Shown here in pieces: positions 8,681-19,242 of a stretch of 35,727 bases of DNA. The notes below the pieces were generated by a model. That model saw only the letters and a program-made list of their open reading frames with translations, had not been told where the DNA came from and ran no database searches. A program made the translations under genes and the position numbers. The stretch covers positions 1,050,170 through 1,085,896 of the forward strand of contig BFEA01000522.1 of the NCBI GenBank assembly GCA_003427395.1. Direction: 5' to 3'. Position 1 is the stretch's first letter. Each line of letters begins with the position of its first letter. This stretch comes from Chara braunii. Lineage: Eukaryota > Streptophyta > Charophyceae > Charales > Characeae.

Positions 8681-8937
8681 CCTCCGCAACATATTTGACA
8701 ACTCTGTGTTTTCTGACTTCACATGGATAATCTCGATAAAACCAATACATATTTGTCAGTTTACTTTGCAAATCATTGTCCTGAATTCAAACAAGCAAGG
8801 AAATACAGTTATCTTTTCTAGTCATACTTACAGTCAGGTCAAATAGCAATAGGATAATATAGTTTAGTGATAGGATCACACGCGTAAATCGAGGGTTATA
8901 CCTGAGTGTTCTCTGCCTCCAGAACCCCGTCTGGGCT

Positions 8938-9018
8938 CCGGCAGAGCTCCCGCAATCGGTGGGGCGACCTCCCACAGAGGCCTTGGCACGGGTTACGGGT
9001 TTCAATCCCGCCTGCCGC
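8938..9018 (+). pseudogene. tRNA-like sequence (degenerate tRNA or SINE head)
   Basis: CGGCAG (8939-8944) pairs with CTGCCG (9012-9017) as an acceptor-like stem. A D-arm-like segment with CGCAATCGGT (8950-8960) resembles an RNA polymerase III A box, and GGGTTTCAATCCC (8997-9009) resembles a T arm and B box. The spacing of about 50 bases suits internal promoter boxes. The anticodon arm has a mismatch and a C where T33 is expected, and the T loop is off consensus, so this is a decayed tRNA or a tRNA-derived SINE head rather than a working gene. Confidence 0.4.
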
Positions 9019-12000
9019 CTTTCCCTCATAACCGAAAGATTAGACTTAGACTGAGAAAGATAGAAGTATAAATGTTCAGCCTCTCGAGATACAGGGGAGG
9101 GCCAACTCAACTCACAATGAGAGGGCCTTGAAGTCTGGATGCGCCTGAGGGCTCCGCAATGGTAGCCAACTGACAGCTTGGTCAACGAACCCCAAATGCC
9201 GAAGTAACCCCCTCCCCCTTTGACGAGCCTCCACCTAGTAGCACCAAGCTCCTTCCCTAAGTCCGACCACAGTTGTCCAACACCCTGTGTCAGTCCTTAT
9301 GTGCAGCATCAGTAGTATTCAGCGGCGGTCAGTAGAAAGGGCAGCAATCACCAACAGTCACCAGCAGAATGCAACAGCGGTGGCCAGCAACGGTTAGCAG
9401 CAGCACGCTCCCCGCAGCAGTGGTAGTCTCCAGCAGCAGCATACGACAACCCCCTTCCTTACTTCCCGACGCCGACCCCCGATAGCACACCGGCTAACGC
9501 TGGTAAACCTGTAGCCTCCGTAGCTGTCCGACCCCTTCCACCGCTACCACAAGGTAAGTAGCTCACGCACCGTACGCACAACGAGCTTAGCAGCCCGCCA
9601 AGCACCACAGGCAAAGCAAGCGGGCTCATGCAGTAGGGCTGGCTAACCACACCCTGCAGACTGACGCAGCAACCTACGCGGTCCTACAGCCAACCATGGT
9701 TTGTGCTGCACAACCGTGGAGAATCGGTTCAACGGCGAGTTGGTAACTAGTGACTTGTGGCCGCAGTCGAGTTTCGACCAACCTGCAGCCAACAGTCCTC
9801 CACCTCGCGACTTCCCCACTCGACTTTCATCGATAGGACGAGCAACGCATCGGCCAGGTAAGTATTCCTCCATATCTTTGCTTTCACACGACTCCCACCG
9901 AATCGTACGAGCAACACCGAAATGAATATCCCGCCAGGTAAGCTCTTATTTTTCCCTTCATCCCTCCCGCTCCCTCTCTCAGGGATTATGGAAGAACCAA
10001 GTACGACAGCAGTTCACAGGCACCCCAGACACGGCTATTGCAGTACACTATTATAGACAGGTCCAACAATGAACAACTGCCATATCCATTCCAACTGCAA
10101 AGCGCAGTGCCCTCCACATAACCGTAACCTTCTACTCAGCCTCGATTTGCACTTTTTGCTCAAAGAGAAAAGATACAGCGTGTTGAGGGCGAGTGTCAGG
10201 TACATAACAGCTCGACACAGGCAACTGCACCCAGAGAAGCAGCAAGGTTAAAACAACCGAACGGAAAGTTGGTCTTAGATGCTACACATGCCCATAGGCG
10301 CCAGCAGTGACCACGGACGAACACATGCAATACCGAAGATATAGAAAGGCTGATGAACGGGAGCTTCGCCCGCACACCGCCGAAGATATGTGGACAGACT
10401 CCGTGGAGGACCTCTCTGCCCATGCACCACCGGCATATACACTCCGAACCGTTCCTCCTCTCTCATACACACCCACACACTCTAGCGCTGCCTCCGTGTC
10501 AGCTCAAACGACCAAAACATTCTCTCTCATTACCTGAGCGTAGCCACAAGGGACCCCCCCCCTCTCGACATCGTGCCTCCCGTCGTCTGAATGAGCAAAT
10601 CGGAGTGAATCCTCCACTAAAATGCAGGAAGGTCCACTCGGCTCTTATTTCTCAAGCGCAGTTCATAGCCTCCTGACTCCACATGACCTACTTACCCCTT
10701 AGTCGAACTCCCCCATCTGGTTCGTTGTTTCTCAACAGTGTCCGGGTAACTCTCCAACTTGCTCGATTCTATAACGAGCCGGGCAAAAATCTCGACTTCT
10801 CCTTTTCTTCATCTCCTACCATCTCCATTCCCTCCGAATGCATCTCGACCTCACCCCCGTCCTGATTCACTCATAATTTTCAGCCCTGTGTCTGCGCTGC
10901 CTCCTCTTTACTCAGGTAAGTGACATCTCTCTCCCCCTCTCTCTCTCTCTGTGCGCGGATCTCCTCGCCTCACCTGACAGCAGACCGAGGGTGAATCAGT
11001 GCCGGATCATCGGCCAGGTATGTTTCCCACCGATCGTGACCACGCTTGACGAAAGGAGCTCGAGGATCGGCGCCGTGAACTGTTCGCAGATGCAAAAGAA
11101 GAGCACGTAGGTGCTCTCAAAGCCGAGCAGGCAGGCTGACAGGAAATAAGTCGAAGATAAATTCGAATGTATCCTCCCCTGGAACATGGAAAGATACACT
11201 GCCATAGTTCAAGTTTAAATTTCACTCCTAGGCGCTGTCCCTGCTGCCCATTTCACCCGACCCATACCTCGACTCGAGTTCTTGGCACACTCACTCCCTC
11301 CGCAACGCCTCGAGACCCCCACTTCACACTTGTACTCCTCTGCTCCTGTTGAGAATCGGTTGCGCTCAGTGCCCTCCTTCCCGCCATATCCACGCAGCAC
11401 CTTGCATTGCCAACTCCAATTCTACTAACTTATAGCTAAATCTAACATAATGGTTCAACTCGCCTTGGCCAAAAACCCCCGAATCGCATCTTTCCCCGCC
11501 CGAATCTGGCCAGAAATGAGGGAGATGAGCATTCTCTTATCCTCCCTCCTCCTCACTCCCGCCATAGCCTGCGCACACAGTTTTCTCTACTACTCACTTC
11601 CTACTTTTCTAACGCTAAAGCCAACTCTCCCATTGAACTCGCCTTACCTCAAAACCATGGATTCAACTTTCATCCCGTCGAGATTTGTTTGGAAACGCAT
11701 GAGATATGCGTTTCTCACCCTTCTTCTTCCCCACTCCCAACCATCTCCATTCCTGAATGCACCAGGCCTGGTATAGTGTCCAGGTACATTCTGCCTTGTT
11801 CACAGTTGCCCTCACTCGTTGGCTCTACTTCCCACCTCTCCCGCTGCTTTCAAATCCTCCCTCTGCCTGGTCTAGTCTTCAGGGCTAGTATATGATAACT
11901 GTCATGATCAATCAGGCAACAGCAAGAGTATCCATCGCTGGCAGAGCACATCGACAGAAAGTACTCCAACTCAACGGCCGGCCAGCGCAACCCCAAGGGA

Positions 12001-13137
12001 TCGAAGAACCACAACTGGGAGAAAGGCTTACTAAAATAGGCCCAGTCTCTCAGCAACGCAGCAAAAGTTGCTTTGCAGTTCCACTATTTATGGCCAATAC
12101 CTCGGAGAAAAACCAACTGCAAGCTGGCTGATTAGTCTCCCGCTCGTATACCCAAGCCCTACAAATGAAACACACACCAGTGTCGCTGCAGCCCCGTTCT
12201 GAATTTCCCCCTGGCCTTGCTCGACAGATATAGCACACCACCTACGGGCCCTTGTGGTCACCCTCATTTTGTAACCCCGACTGCACCTTAGTATCGCCAC
12301 AAGCCTCCACCAAGAACATCTCTGGGCCCCCCTCCGGTACCAGCTTGTGGGCTAAAGTTACCCAGTCACCATGAATGACGCTAGCTGATACCAACCGTAG
12401 AATAGCGGACACAGTTATCCAATCCACTATGGAGGTTGTAACAGCTGCTCTGCTGATTTCGTCAGCCCCAAACTATGAATGGCACTGAAGTGCCAGGCCT
12501 ATTTTCCCAGCTATCACGACTCCCATGCTGCCACAAGTAGGAAGGCACATGCCTGTTGCGAAGCCTGGGTGGCGCCGGGCCGCCTGCTGCAGATCTTAAT
12601 GAAACCAGCCAATAACTCAAGTTGAGGCCTGCGAGGACCAAGTGGAGAAGGTTTTTGTGCACACAGCTGCGCAGATTGAGTGCTGCAGCTGCGGCCTCCG
12701 CCGTGCTCCGCCGCCCAAGCATAATCCATCACTTCATGGCCCCCAACGGCATGCTCACAATGCGACCACGAACCTGCCAAATACGCAGATTTGAGGCCGG
12801 CCAATTGGGGGGTTTTCACAAGGTTTGGGTCACACGGCTGCACCTTTTCAGATGAAACTCAACCCTGGCCGTCTGCAGCAAACAGCAATCTGGTCCTTCG
12901 CTGCTCATATGGCTCCCTCCACAAGTTACCAAAAAAAAAAAATTCTCCCCAAAAATTATATATATATTTATTTTATTTATTGGCGTCCCGAAGGACCATA
13001 GAGGAACCCCACAATGAGGCTGCACAAGATCAGCCCCCGCCTGCAGGATCTACTTTTCAGCAATTCAATGGTGTACCTATCGAGCTAGGCTCTTGGGTCT
13101 ACGGCCGGTCCTAATACCGGACCGCCAAAAACAGGAT
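9019..13137. other. No protein gene; several splice-donor-like sites on the plus strand
   Basis: No convincing frame is seen over 4 kb. Strong donor-like motifs occur at GTAAGT 9554, 9858 and 10916, GTAAGC 9938 and GTATGT 11018, four of them after CAG (AAG at 9554). Those at 9858 and 11018 are both preceded by atcggccag. Pyrimidine-rich blocks lie at 10790-10990 and 11700-11860, and both contain accatctccattcc. A short palindrome TGGCACT/AGTGCCA is at 12480-12495. These may be remnants of a spliced non-coding or decayed gene. Confidence 0.4.
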
Positions 13138-13184
13138 AAATAATAATAATAATAATAATAAAATATGATAATAATAATAATAAT
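13138..13184. repeat. (AAT)n microsatellite
   Basis: Two runs of AAT are separated by aaatatg. A short palindrome, GGTCC/GGACC with a 7-base loop, lies just upstream near 13107. Confidence 0.9.
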
Positions 13185-13189
13185 GAAAC

Positions 13190-14139
13190 TTAGAAAAATC
13201 TTTAGGAAGCGGAAATAGGGGCGGAGACCGCTGGTACTTGGTCCTGGGCCCTCCCTCTCGGGCCCGCGGTCGGACTTCCCAGCAAAACTAAGGGGGATAG
13301 TCCCACCCTCAACCCCTCAGTCTGTCTCCAAAGTGCGATGCTTTGCTCCTCAGCTGCCGGCTTCTGGCCTCGATCCCAAGATCCGCCTGGTGATGGTTCA
13401 GCGACGTAACCTATAGGACTAAGCCCAAGCCTGAATGCAATAGGCCCAGTTCTCTATATGAAGAGTAACTGCAGCCCGCCCAGGCGCGCAAGGGTGTGCC
13501 AAGGCCACCGCTTGGCTTATTCCCCAAACCCACGACTTTGTAATGTNGTGTTCCGCTGCCTCGGGGGCAGGCGCTGCTCGGCTCACCACGCGCCTCGCCC
13601 TTACATGCCGCAGCCGCGGCTCGAGGCTCTCCTAGCCTTTCGTGGGCGCCCTTTCACCGCCCCGATTACTGCCCAAGGCAACCCCATTTCTAACAACGCA
13701 TGCCGTATGAGCGCCGATGTACCATGGTTACTTCAACATAGCGAACAACCTTTCCTAGTTTTAATCAAAGTCACAAATTCTTGTCGGCGGAAAACGCCGA
13801 CCCTATAGCATAAAAAGAAAAATTCATCACGCGCACCTCAAAACTGTGCTCCCATACATACTTTACTTCCTGCCAACCATTCAGTCAGCGCGAACCGAAC
13901 ACAACCGCAACTTCGCACGGTATACCCAGGTTCTGAACAAACCTTATCTTCCGTCACTTGCAAAAACCAGGGCGGATACCCTTGTAAGGGTATTCGCGCC
14001 GACAACGCGTCCCACTTTTCTTCGCTCAATAGCGGCGCACTGTTCTCCTTAATACGGTAGGAGAGAGTAGGGGCCCGCGCAGACTGCCACAGGGTGGGGT
14101 CGCTGGAAGGGAGGCCGAAATAGGAGACGCGACGATGAC
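13190..14139. other. No gene recognised
   Basis: GC-richer sequence with one ambiguous base near 13547. A 101-residue open frame on the minus strand (13838-14143) follows the ORF at 14140-14619 and could be its decayed continuation, but nothing in it is recognisable. Confidence 0.4.
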
Positions 14140-14619
14140 TCATTGGGGCGGTGCGAAGGGACGAAGCTCCTGAAGCACGATCGCTGGCGAGCTTCGAGAC
14201 GAGCGGAGCTGGAGGTCTGTGTCATGTGCCGGCACGATGGTATCTCCTCGTCGAGCCAGGAGATATGTCCACGTTGTCCGCACTTCCCCAGGCCAGGCGC
14301 ACAATGTCCGATAGATGTCAGAGTGAATCGCCGATGGAATCGCTGTGATATCTCCTGTAAAGACGACGACGACGGTGATATGGGTAATCCCGGGGGGGGA
14401 TAGCCGTCGGAAGGCCGAAATCTCGGCCAGAACGCGCGTAGTTGCCTCCTCCATGAATCGAAACTCTGCCGTCGTGTAGATCGTCGTCGTTCTGAAGAAA
14501 GTTGCGAACCGGAGGAGATCAGAGCAGAGATGAGGCCGCTGCACCTGCCGTATAACACTAATTCGCCCCCGCGGAGTAAGAAGCCGCGCGCCCATCACTT
14601 GCTCTGTTGCAAAGCTCAT
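14140..14619 (-). CDS. Small ORF overlapping the pol stop, 159 aa, unknown function
   Basis: The ATG at 14619 overlaps the stop of the frame that continues from the integrase C-terminus: on the minus strand the junction is ATGA, so the stop TGA and the start ATG share bases. The product begins MSFATEQVMGARLLTPRGR and includes a hydrophobic segment, ITHITVVVVFTGDITAIP. The same frame extends upstream to another Met at 14652 inside pol. An overlapping frame at 14049-14558 is also open but has a less protein-like composition. An ORF directly after pol suggests an accessory or env-position gene of the element, perhaps translated by reinitiation. Confidence 0.4.
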   Translation of the reverse strand: MSFATEQVMGARLLTPRGRISVIRQVQRPHLCSDLLRFATFFRTTTIYTTAEFRFMEEATTRVLAEISAFRRLSPPGITHITVVVVFTGDITAIPSAIHSDIYRTLCAWPGEVRTTWTYLLARRGDTIVPAHDTDLQLRSSRSSPAIVLQELRPFAPPQ

Positions 14620-14813
14620 GGCGATGGTGACGGAGTAATAGAGAAAGAACAAGAAGGAAACAGAGAGACAGGAGAGAGGTAGTCATCACCTTCTTCCGCA
14701 GTGGAGGAGGAATCGGATGAATGCGAAGATGGGTAAGGAGGAAGGGGACGAAGATAGGACACATGGCGGATGATCGGGCGAGCCGATCGGCTGCCGGAGA
14801 CCTCAGGCGCGAG

Positions 14814-15244
14814 TCACACGGTGTTCACGCCGTTCGGTCCGAGTTCGATCACGCGAAATTGCCCGAAGAATCGTGGCGCTAGCTTACCCTGGCGAGCACA
14901 TTTCCTCACCTGCACGATGTTCCCTAATTTGTATTGGGGTCGTGGGCCTGCGTTCCCATTCCGGGTCTCGTAGCTTTGAACCTGTCGGCCTTGGGCCAAC
15001 TCGGTCATTCTGTGTCGTTTTCGGGCTAGCCTGGGCAGGGACCGCTCCATTAGTTCCAAGTGTCGTTCGGCCTTGTCCCGAGCCGTGGCCCTGCCGGGTC
15101 GCCGGTTCAGTGTAGACTCATCCGGGAGGCTTGGTATCGAAACGCAAGTGATGCTATTGGTCCTTAATTGGAAGGGGCTTAGCCCCGTCGATTCATGAGG
15201 TGTGTCGTGATGAACCGCAAGATATGGTCGACGATATCGGGTCA
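14814..15244 (-). CDS. pol: Integrase C-terminal part (pol, frame-shifted)
   Basis: The minus-strand frame is open from about 15244 to the stop at 14814 and continues the integrase at 15242-16360 after a one-base shift. It contains HHDTPHESTGLSPFQLRT, which is the usual end of a gypsy integrase core, then a basic helical stretch (LARKRHRMTELAQGRQ). Next is the C-terminal DNA-binding barrel pattern KLGNIVQVRK...GKLAPRFFGQFRVIELG. No chromodomain follows. Beyond the TGA at the end the neighbouring frame still reads plausibly to about 14616, so the native protein may have been longer. Confidence 0.8.
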
Positions 15245-16360
15245 GGGCCTCGGATCCCGTGCCGCGATATTTCGTCGCAGCGCTGTCTTTATCACCCTGT
15301 TCGCGTTCTCTACCAGCTCATTGGACTGTGACATGTGGGGTGCAGTATCCCGTATGGCGACGCCATGTATGACCAGATTCCTCAGTACCTCTCCCCTAAA
15401 TTCAGCCCCGTTACCGGTCAGGATCTCTTCCGTATCCTGGTGCATCCCGAGAAAGCGGTTGACATATCGTGCGATTTCGGCGGCTTGTCGCGTGCGACAA
15501 GGGTAGGCCTCAATCCATTTCGAAAAGTGGTCGACAAATACCAATAGGACTGAATACTCACAACTATTAGGACCAGGGGGCACCACTATGTCGGTAGTAT
15601 CCATGCTGACTCTTTGAAATGACCGTTCAACTACCGTTGGCACTATCGATCTTGGCGGTTGAATCAGCACTTTATCAGTGGCGCAGACTTGACAGTTGGC
15701 GACGACGTACTTCACATCGTCGCGGATATTGGACCAGTACCACTCATTTTTGTCGATAGCCGACTCTGTGATCCGTACGGTGAAATGAGCCGCAGTTTCT
15801 TCATGTGCCGTCTTAACCCAATCATACCTCATGAACGGATGCGGTACAACCATCCAAATCCCACTGCCGTCTGTTTTTCGTTTTTCTAATCTGCCCTCTA
15901 TCCATCTATAATCCCGAGCCCTCTTGTTAGCCCTTCTCCGATCTTCCTTGATGAACCCCTGGAGGGGGTTACCCACTAAGGTGGCAATCAAGGTGATATC
16001 AGTCCATACTTCGGCCCTTCGAAACTTCCGGGTCTTTTCTAGTCCTTCTGACGTGGCATCCAAAAAGCGAGCCTCGGTCGGAATCTTGTCAGTCCGACAC
16101 AAGGGGCACAACCATGGTTTACTATCGTTTCTGTATTGGATGCACGAGCCATGGGCTCGTGCGACACACTGTCGACAATCTATCCAGTCCGCATACCCTT
16201 CCCCGTTAGGACGCATGGAGACCGAGTACACGCGGGAGATGGCTTCGCAAAAATAGCAAAATTTGTCAGGCAGGGAGAGGAGAGACGAAGAGGAGAGGGG
16301 AGGAAGAGGGGTAGTGGGGTTACCTCCATCACCCATTGTCACCGTTCTGCTTCTTGCCAC
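15242..16360 (-). CDS. pol: Ty3/gypsy integrase with N-terminal PHD-type finger, 372 aa
   Basis: Domains in order: a PHD-like Cys4-His-Cys3 finger at residues 35-88; a basic linker (about 105-165); the integrase HHCC zinc-binding module with H186, H192, C223 and C226; and the catalytic core with D254 (VSMDTTD) and E351. The second catalytic aspartate is glycine, G316 in ILTGNG, exactly 35 residues before E351, so the enzyme should be inactive. The usual order after RNase H is kept. The frame overlaps the RNase H ORF by 32 bases, which looks like a frameshift in an originally continuous pol. The C-terminus continues at 14814-15244 in another frame. A degenerate transposon protein, not a host gene. 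Confidence 0.88.
   Translation of the reverse strand: MARSRTVTMGDGGNPTTPLPPLSSSSLLSLPDKFCYFCEAISRVYSVSMRPNGEGYADWIDCRQCVARAHGSCIQYRNDSKPWLCPLCRTDKIPTEARFLDATSEGLEKTRKFRRAEVWTDITLIATLVGNPLQGFIKEDRRRANKRARDYRWIEGRLEKRKTDGSGIWMVVPHPFMRYDWVKTAHEETAAHFTVRITESAIDKNEWYWSNIRDDVKYVVANCQVCATDKVLIQPPRSIVPTVVERSFQRVSMDTTDIVVPPGPNSCEYSVLLVFVDHFSKWIEAYPCRTRQAAEIARYVNRFLGMHQDTEEILTGNGAEFRGEVLRNLVIHGVAIRDTAPHMSQSNELVENANRVIKTALRRNIAARDPRP
16096..16258 (-). other. PHD-type zinc finger inside pol
   Basis: Residues C35-x2-C38, C62-x2-C65, H70-x2-C73 and C85-x2-C88 follow the PHD pattern, with the typical tryptophan two residues before the last cysteine pair (PWLCPLC). The spacing between the first and second pairs (23 residues) is at the long end. 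It lies between RNase H and integrase, where gypsy polymerases normally have only a linker. All eight ligands are intact although integrase itself carries a damaging substitution. Confidence 0.65.
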
Positions 16361-17105
16361 GTGGGAGAACTGCCACTTGTCCGTACTTAGGCTCGTTTGT
16401 CAAGTCCGGTTCCTTCCACGGTGTAATTTCCTCGCCCTTTGGTACTTTAGCAGGTCGATGCAGACGTCTCAGTCCGTCCGCGTTGCCGTGTCGCTCTGTC
16501 TTTCGATGAACGATATCGAAGTCGTATTCTTGTAGTCGCACTGCCCAACGACCAATCATGCCTGTGTAATTCGTGAGTTTCTTCAACGCCAGCAAAGGTT
16601 CGTGATCTGTTACGAGGCGAAACTTTTGTCCGTAGAGATACGGATGGAAATGCTGAATTCCCCAGACTACTGCATAGCATTCACCTTGAGGTGCTGATCC
16701 ATTTCTCCGCTCGTCCGGTACCGTGCGCGACGCGTACTCGATGATGTGTTCACGACCATCGTTCCCCTTCTGCGCTAGAATAGCGGAGATAGCTTCCGGT
16801 TGCCAGTCCGTGATGAGAATGAACTGCTTCGAGGTGTCCGACCAAATCAAAATAGGGGTTGTGGCCAGAGCGTCCTTGAGGGTCGCGAAAGCCTGTTGGC
16901 ACTCCACGTCCCAACTGAGAGGTTGGTCCTTCCTTAGCAGGTTCGTTAGTGGCCGTGCAATCACGGCGAAACCCTTGATGAAGCGACGATAGTACGATGC
17001 CAACCCTAGGAAGGCTCGAACCTGCGTCAGCGACGTGGGAACTGGGGCTTCTTTTACCGCCGGCGAGTGCGAGAGATGCAACACGAGTCCCGGATCGGTA
17101 GACAA
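16329..17105 (-). CDS. pol: RNase H domain of Ty3/gypsy pol (5'-truncated)
   Basis: True homology starts near 17060 at VKEAPVPTSLTQVRAFLGLASYYRRFI, the connection between RT and RNase H; about 15 residues before that do not fit. The RNase H catalytic residues are present: D in ILITDWQ, E in GECYAVVW, D in VTDHEPL and D in NADGL. The end (EYDFDIVHRKTERHGNADGL) is typical. The RT itself is missing on this strand. The missing part matches what is present on the plus strand up to 31411, which suggests one element split in two. Confidence 0.85.
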   Translation of the reverse strand: MSTDPGLVLHLSHSPAVKEAPVPTSLTQVRAFLGLASYYRRFIKGFAVIARPLTNLLRKDQPLSWDVECQQAFATLKDALATTPILIWSDTSKQFILITDWQPEAISAILAQKGNDGREHIIEYASRTVPDERRNGSAPQGECYAVVWGIQHFHPYLYGQKFRLVTDHEPLLALKKLTNYTGMIGRWAVRLQEYDFDIVHRKTERHGNADGLRRLHRPAKVPKGEEITPWKEPDLTNEPKYGQVAVLPRGKKQNGDNG

Positions 17106-17769
17106 ATGCTATGAGAAGGAAGTACGTATTGTTGGTGTAATTTTGGAGAAGTAGTGAACGATGAAAAGGGGAGGCATTTTATGGTTACAGAGGGATTGGC
17201 GAAATCAAGGAGCGTTGGTTGAAAGAAAGGACAGTAATAGTTACCTTTCAAGGAGAAACTAAGCAATTGTTGAGAACGTTGAAAATGACTTGATTAGGTC
17301 CTTTGAAGGTGGGTGGATTGTATAGCATCTCTTCGAAACTAATAATTGTAGGGGTAGGGTCTAATTTGAAGGAGCGAGCAAGGCTTCATATGTTACACAT
17401 GCCATAAAGATGGCATAATGGCTTATAAGGGGGACGATATGAAGGAACCCTAACTTGGTTTGCCATAACGGGCGTCAAAGTTTTACATGAAGGAACTTTC
17501 ATTCGTTGTTAACCTGTGATTGGATTTACCACCTTCATAGCTAGTGCACCTACCTACCTTTGGACTGTTCGGATATGTCGATGCCTATGAGATAAACCTT
17601 CACTCCTGACATGCGAGTCTGCATGGTGTTACGTCGCCCTTCATCATGGCGACGATGGAAATGGTCGAACAACGTCATGAGATTTCTCGCACAACGGTGA
17701 CTAGTCTGGGGCGCTATGCTACCAGCCCGCTACCAGCCGCTCCTTGTCTTATTACCACCATGACGAATA

Positions 17770-17810
<41 letters not shown>

Positions 17811-19242
17811 TGCATAGAAGTCATTCCGTTACTGTTTTCTTCCCTCCTTTACTAAAAGACCAAAAGGGTTGGTTTTAGTTAGAATTTTATTTGACATTCT
17901 TTGTATTATGCCACCATTACATGACCCCAAACAACTGAAAAACCTGTTTTGAGTGTAGGAGGTTGAGCGTCGTACATAAAATAAATCGGCGGTCATCAAC
18001 CTCTCAAAGAGGCTCGCGACCGATAGTTGGCATGTACTGATGCTTTATTAGGGTTAGGTGTGCCGCTTTAGGCAAATACTAAAAAATGGTTGGGCATACT
18101 TTAGGAAATTTATATTTATTAGGATGAAGATCTCCTCGCTTAGATTTTAGTTGCACAGGTGACTTGTTATGATATTTAAAGATTTTTTGGTTTTTTTGCT
18201 CTTTCTTTTTTGGTTCCTTTTTCAGACAGGATGGGCTCTGCTTGCCGAAGTGACGCGGGAGACTTCGTGGCCCTTCAATTTGCAAATCACCTTCACTCTA
18301 TTTTATCGTGGGTACTGGACCGTTAATAAAAAGGAATCATATTTGCAAAAAGAAAAAGAAAAAGGTACGTTCCTAAAAAAAGAAAGACAAATAAAATAAC
18401 AGTGTGCTCGTTGGGGGCTCACGCTCGTGGTTGACGAAATTTGTTGACTACAGTTACGAAAACCTGACGTGAGTGTGGCTATGGCAATGGGTGGAGAGGT
18501 GCGCGGGCACATGTGGGGCATGCCAAAAGAATCTAATAGTTGCTAAGGCATCATTTGTTTCAGTTGACTATGCATCAGGATTCCCTGCCAAGTTGAGAAC
18601 GGAGAGAGAGGAGAAGTGGGTACAGTTGGAGAGCGGGATCCGAACACCGCCACCACACCTTACGAACCTGATCGGGGGCTTGCCCTCCAGTCTTTGATAT
18701 GAAGATGCCCTGGGGAGTGTGATCCTGCTGAGTTAGTTGCAGCCCGTGGTGATTTGGTCTACCTGTTGAGTCGGCGATGACTGATATGGAGTTTCCGTAG
18801 CATTATCCTGCTTTTGGGTGGCCTGGAGCAGTCTGTGGTCAAACTTATTTCTCCAAACTGACAAAGTGGAGGACTAGTGTTGTTTGCACGCTTGCTATTT
18901 TGTTATCATTTAACTCGTCGCTTTAGACAAGAGTTCTCTGTTGTTTTGTTAGACATTAAGTTCTCTGTTGGTGTGATTGAATTGGTTTTGGGTATTGAAT
19001 AGGTTTCTATATTGTTGTATATTGTGTCTATTGCTCCCTTTTTTAGTTAGGTTTTAGGTATGAGGTTCAATTTTTTTTTAGTGTACTTTGATAGATTCCT
19101 TTCGGAATTTCATGGTGGTAGAAGATATGCAGGACGTTACGTTCGGACTCTTTATTTCCCCGTGGTTTTAGGCCAGATGGGGTAATGATGTTTAGGGCCT
19201 GTTAATTTTTGTTTTTTATATTATAATTTCCCCCCCTACTAC
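17106..19242. other. AT-rich sequence without recognised genes
   Basis: No convincing open frame. It contains a 35-base T run at 17773-17807, other shorter T runs, and a small nested hairpin (CGGTC.../CCTCT-AGAGG/...GACCG, about 17994-18022). Confidence 0.5.

Noticed and set aside
13190-13840. Ribosomal RNA or organelle DNA fragment
   Set aside because: The GC-rich stretch has a mildly rRNA-like look, but I could not match any conserved rRNA core.
14049-14558. 169-residue minus-strand frame overlapping the 159-aa ORF
   Set aside because: Serine/arginine-rich composition and no natural start; the frame with the ATGA junction is the better candidate, though not certain.
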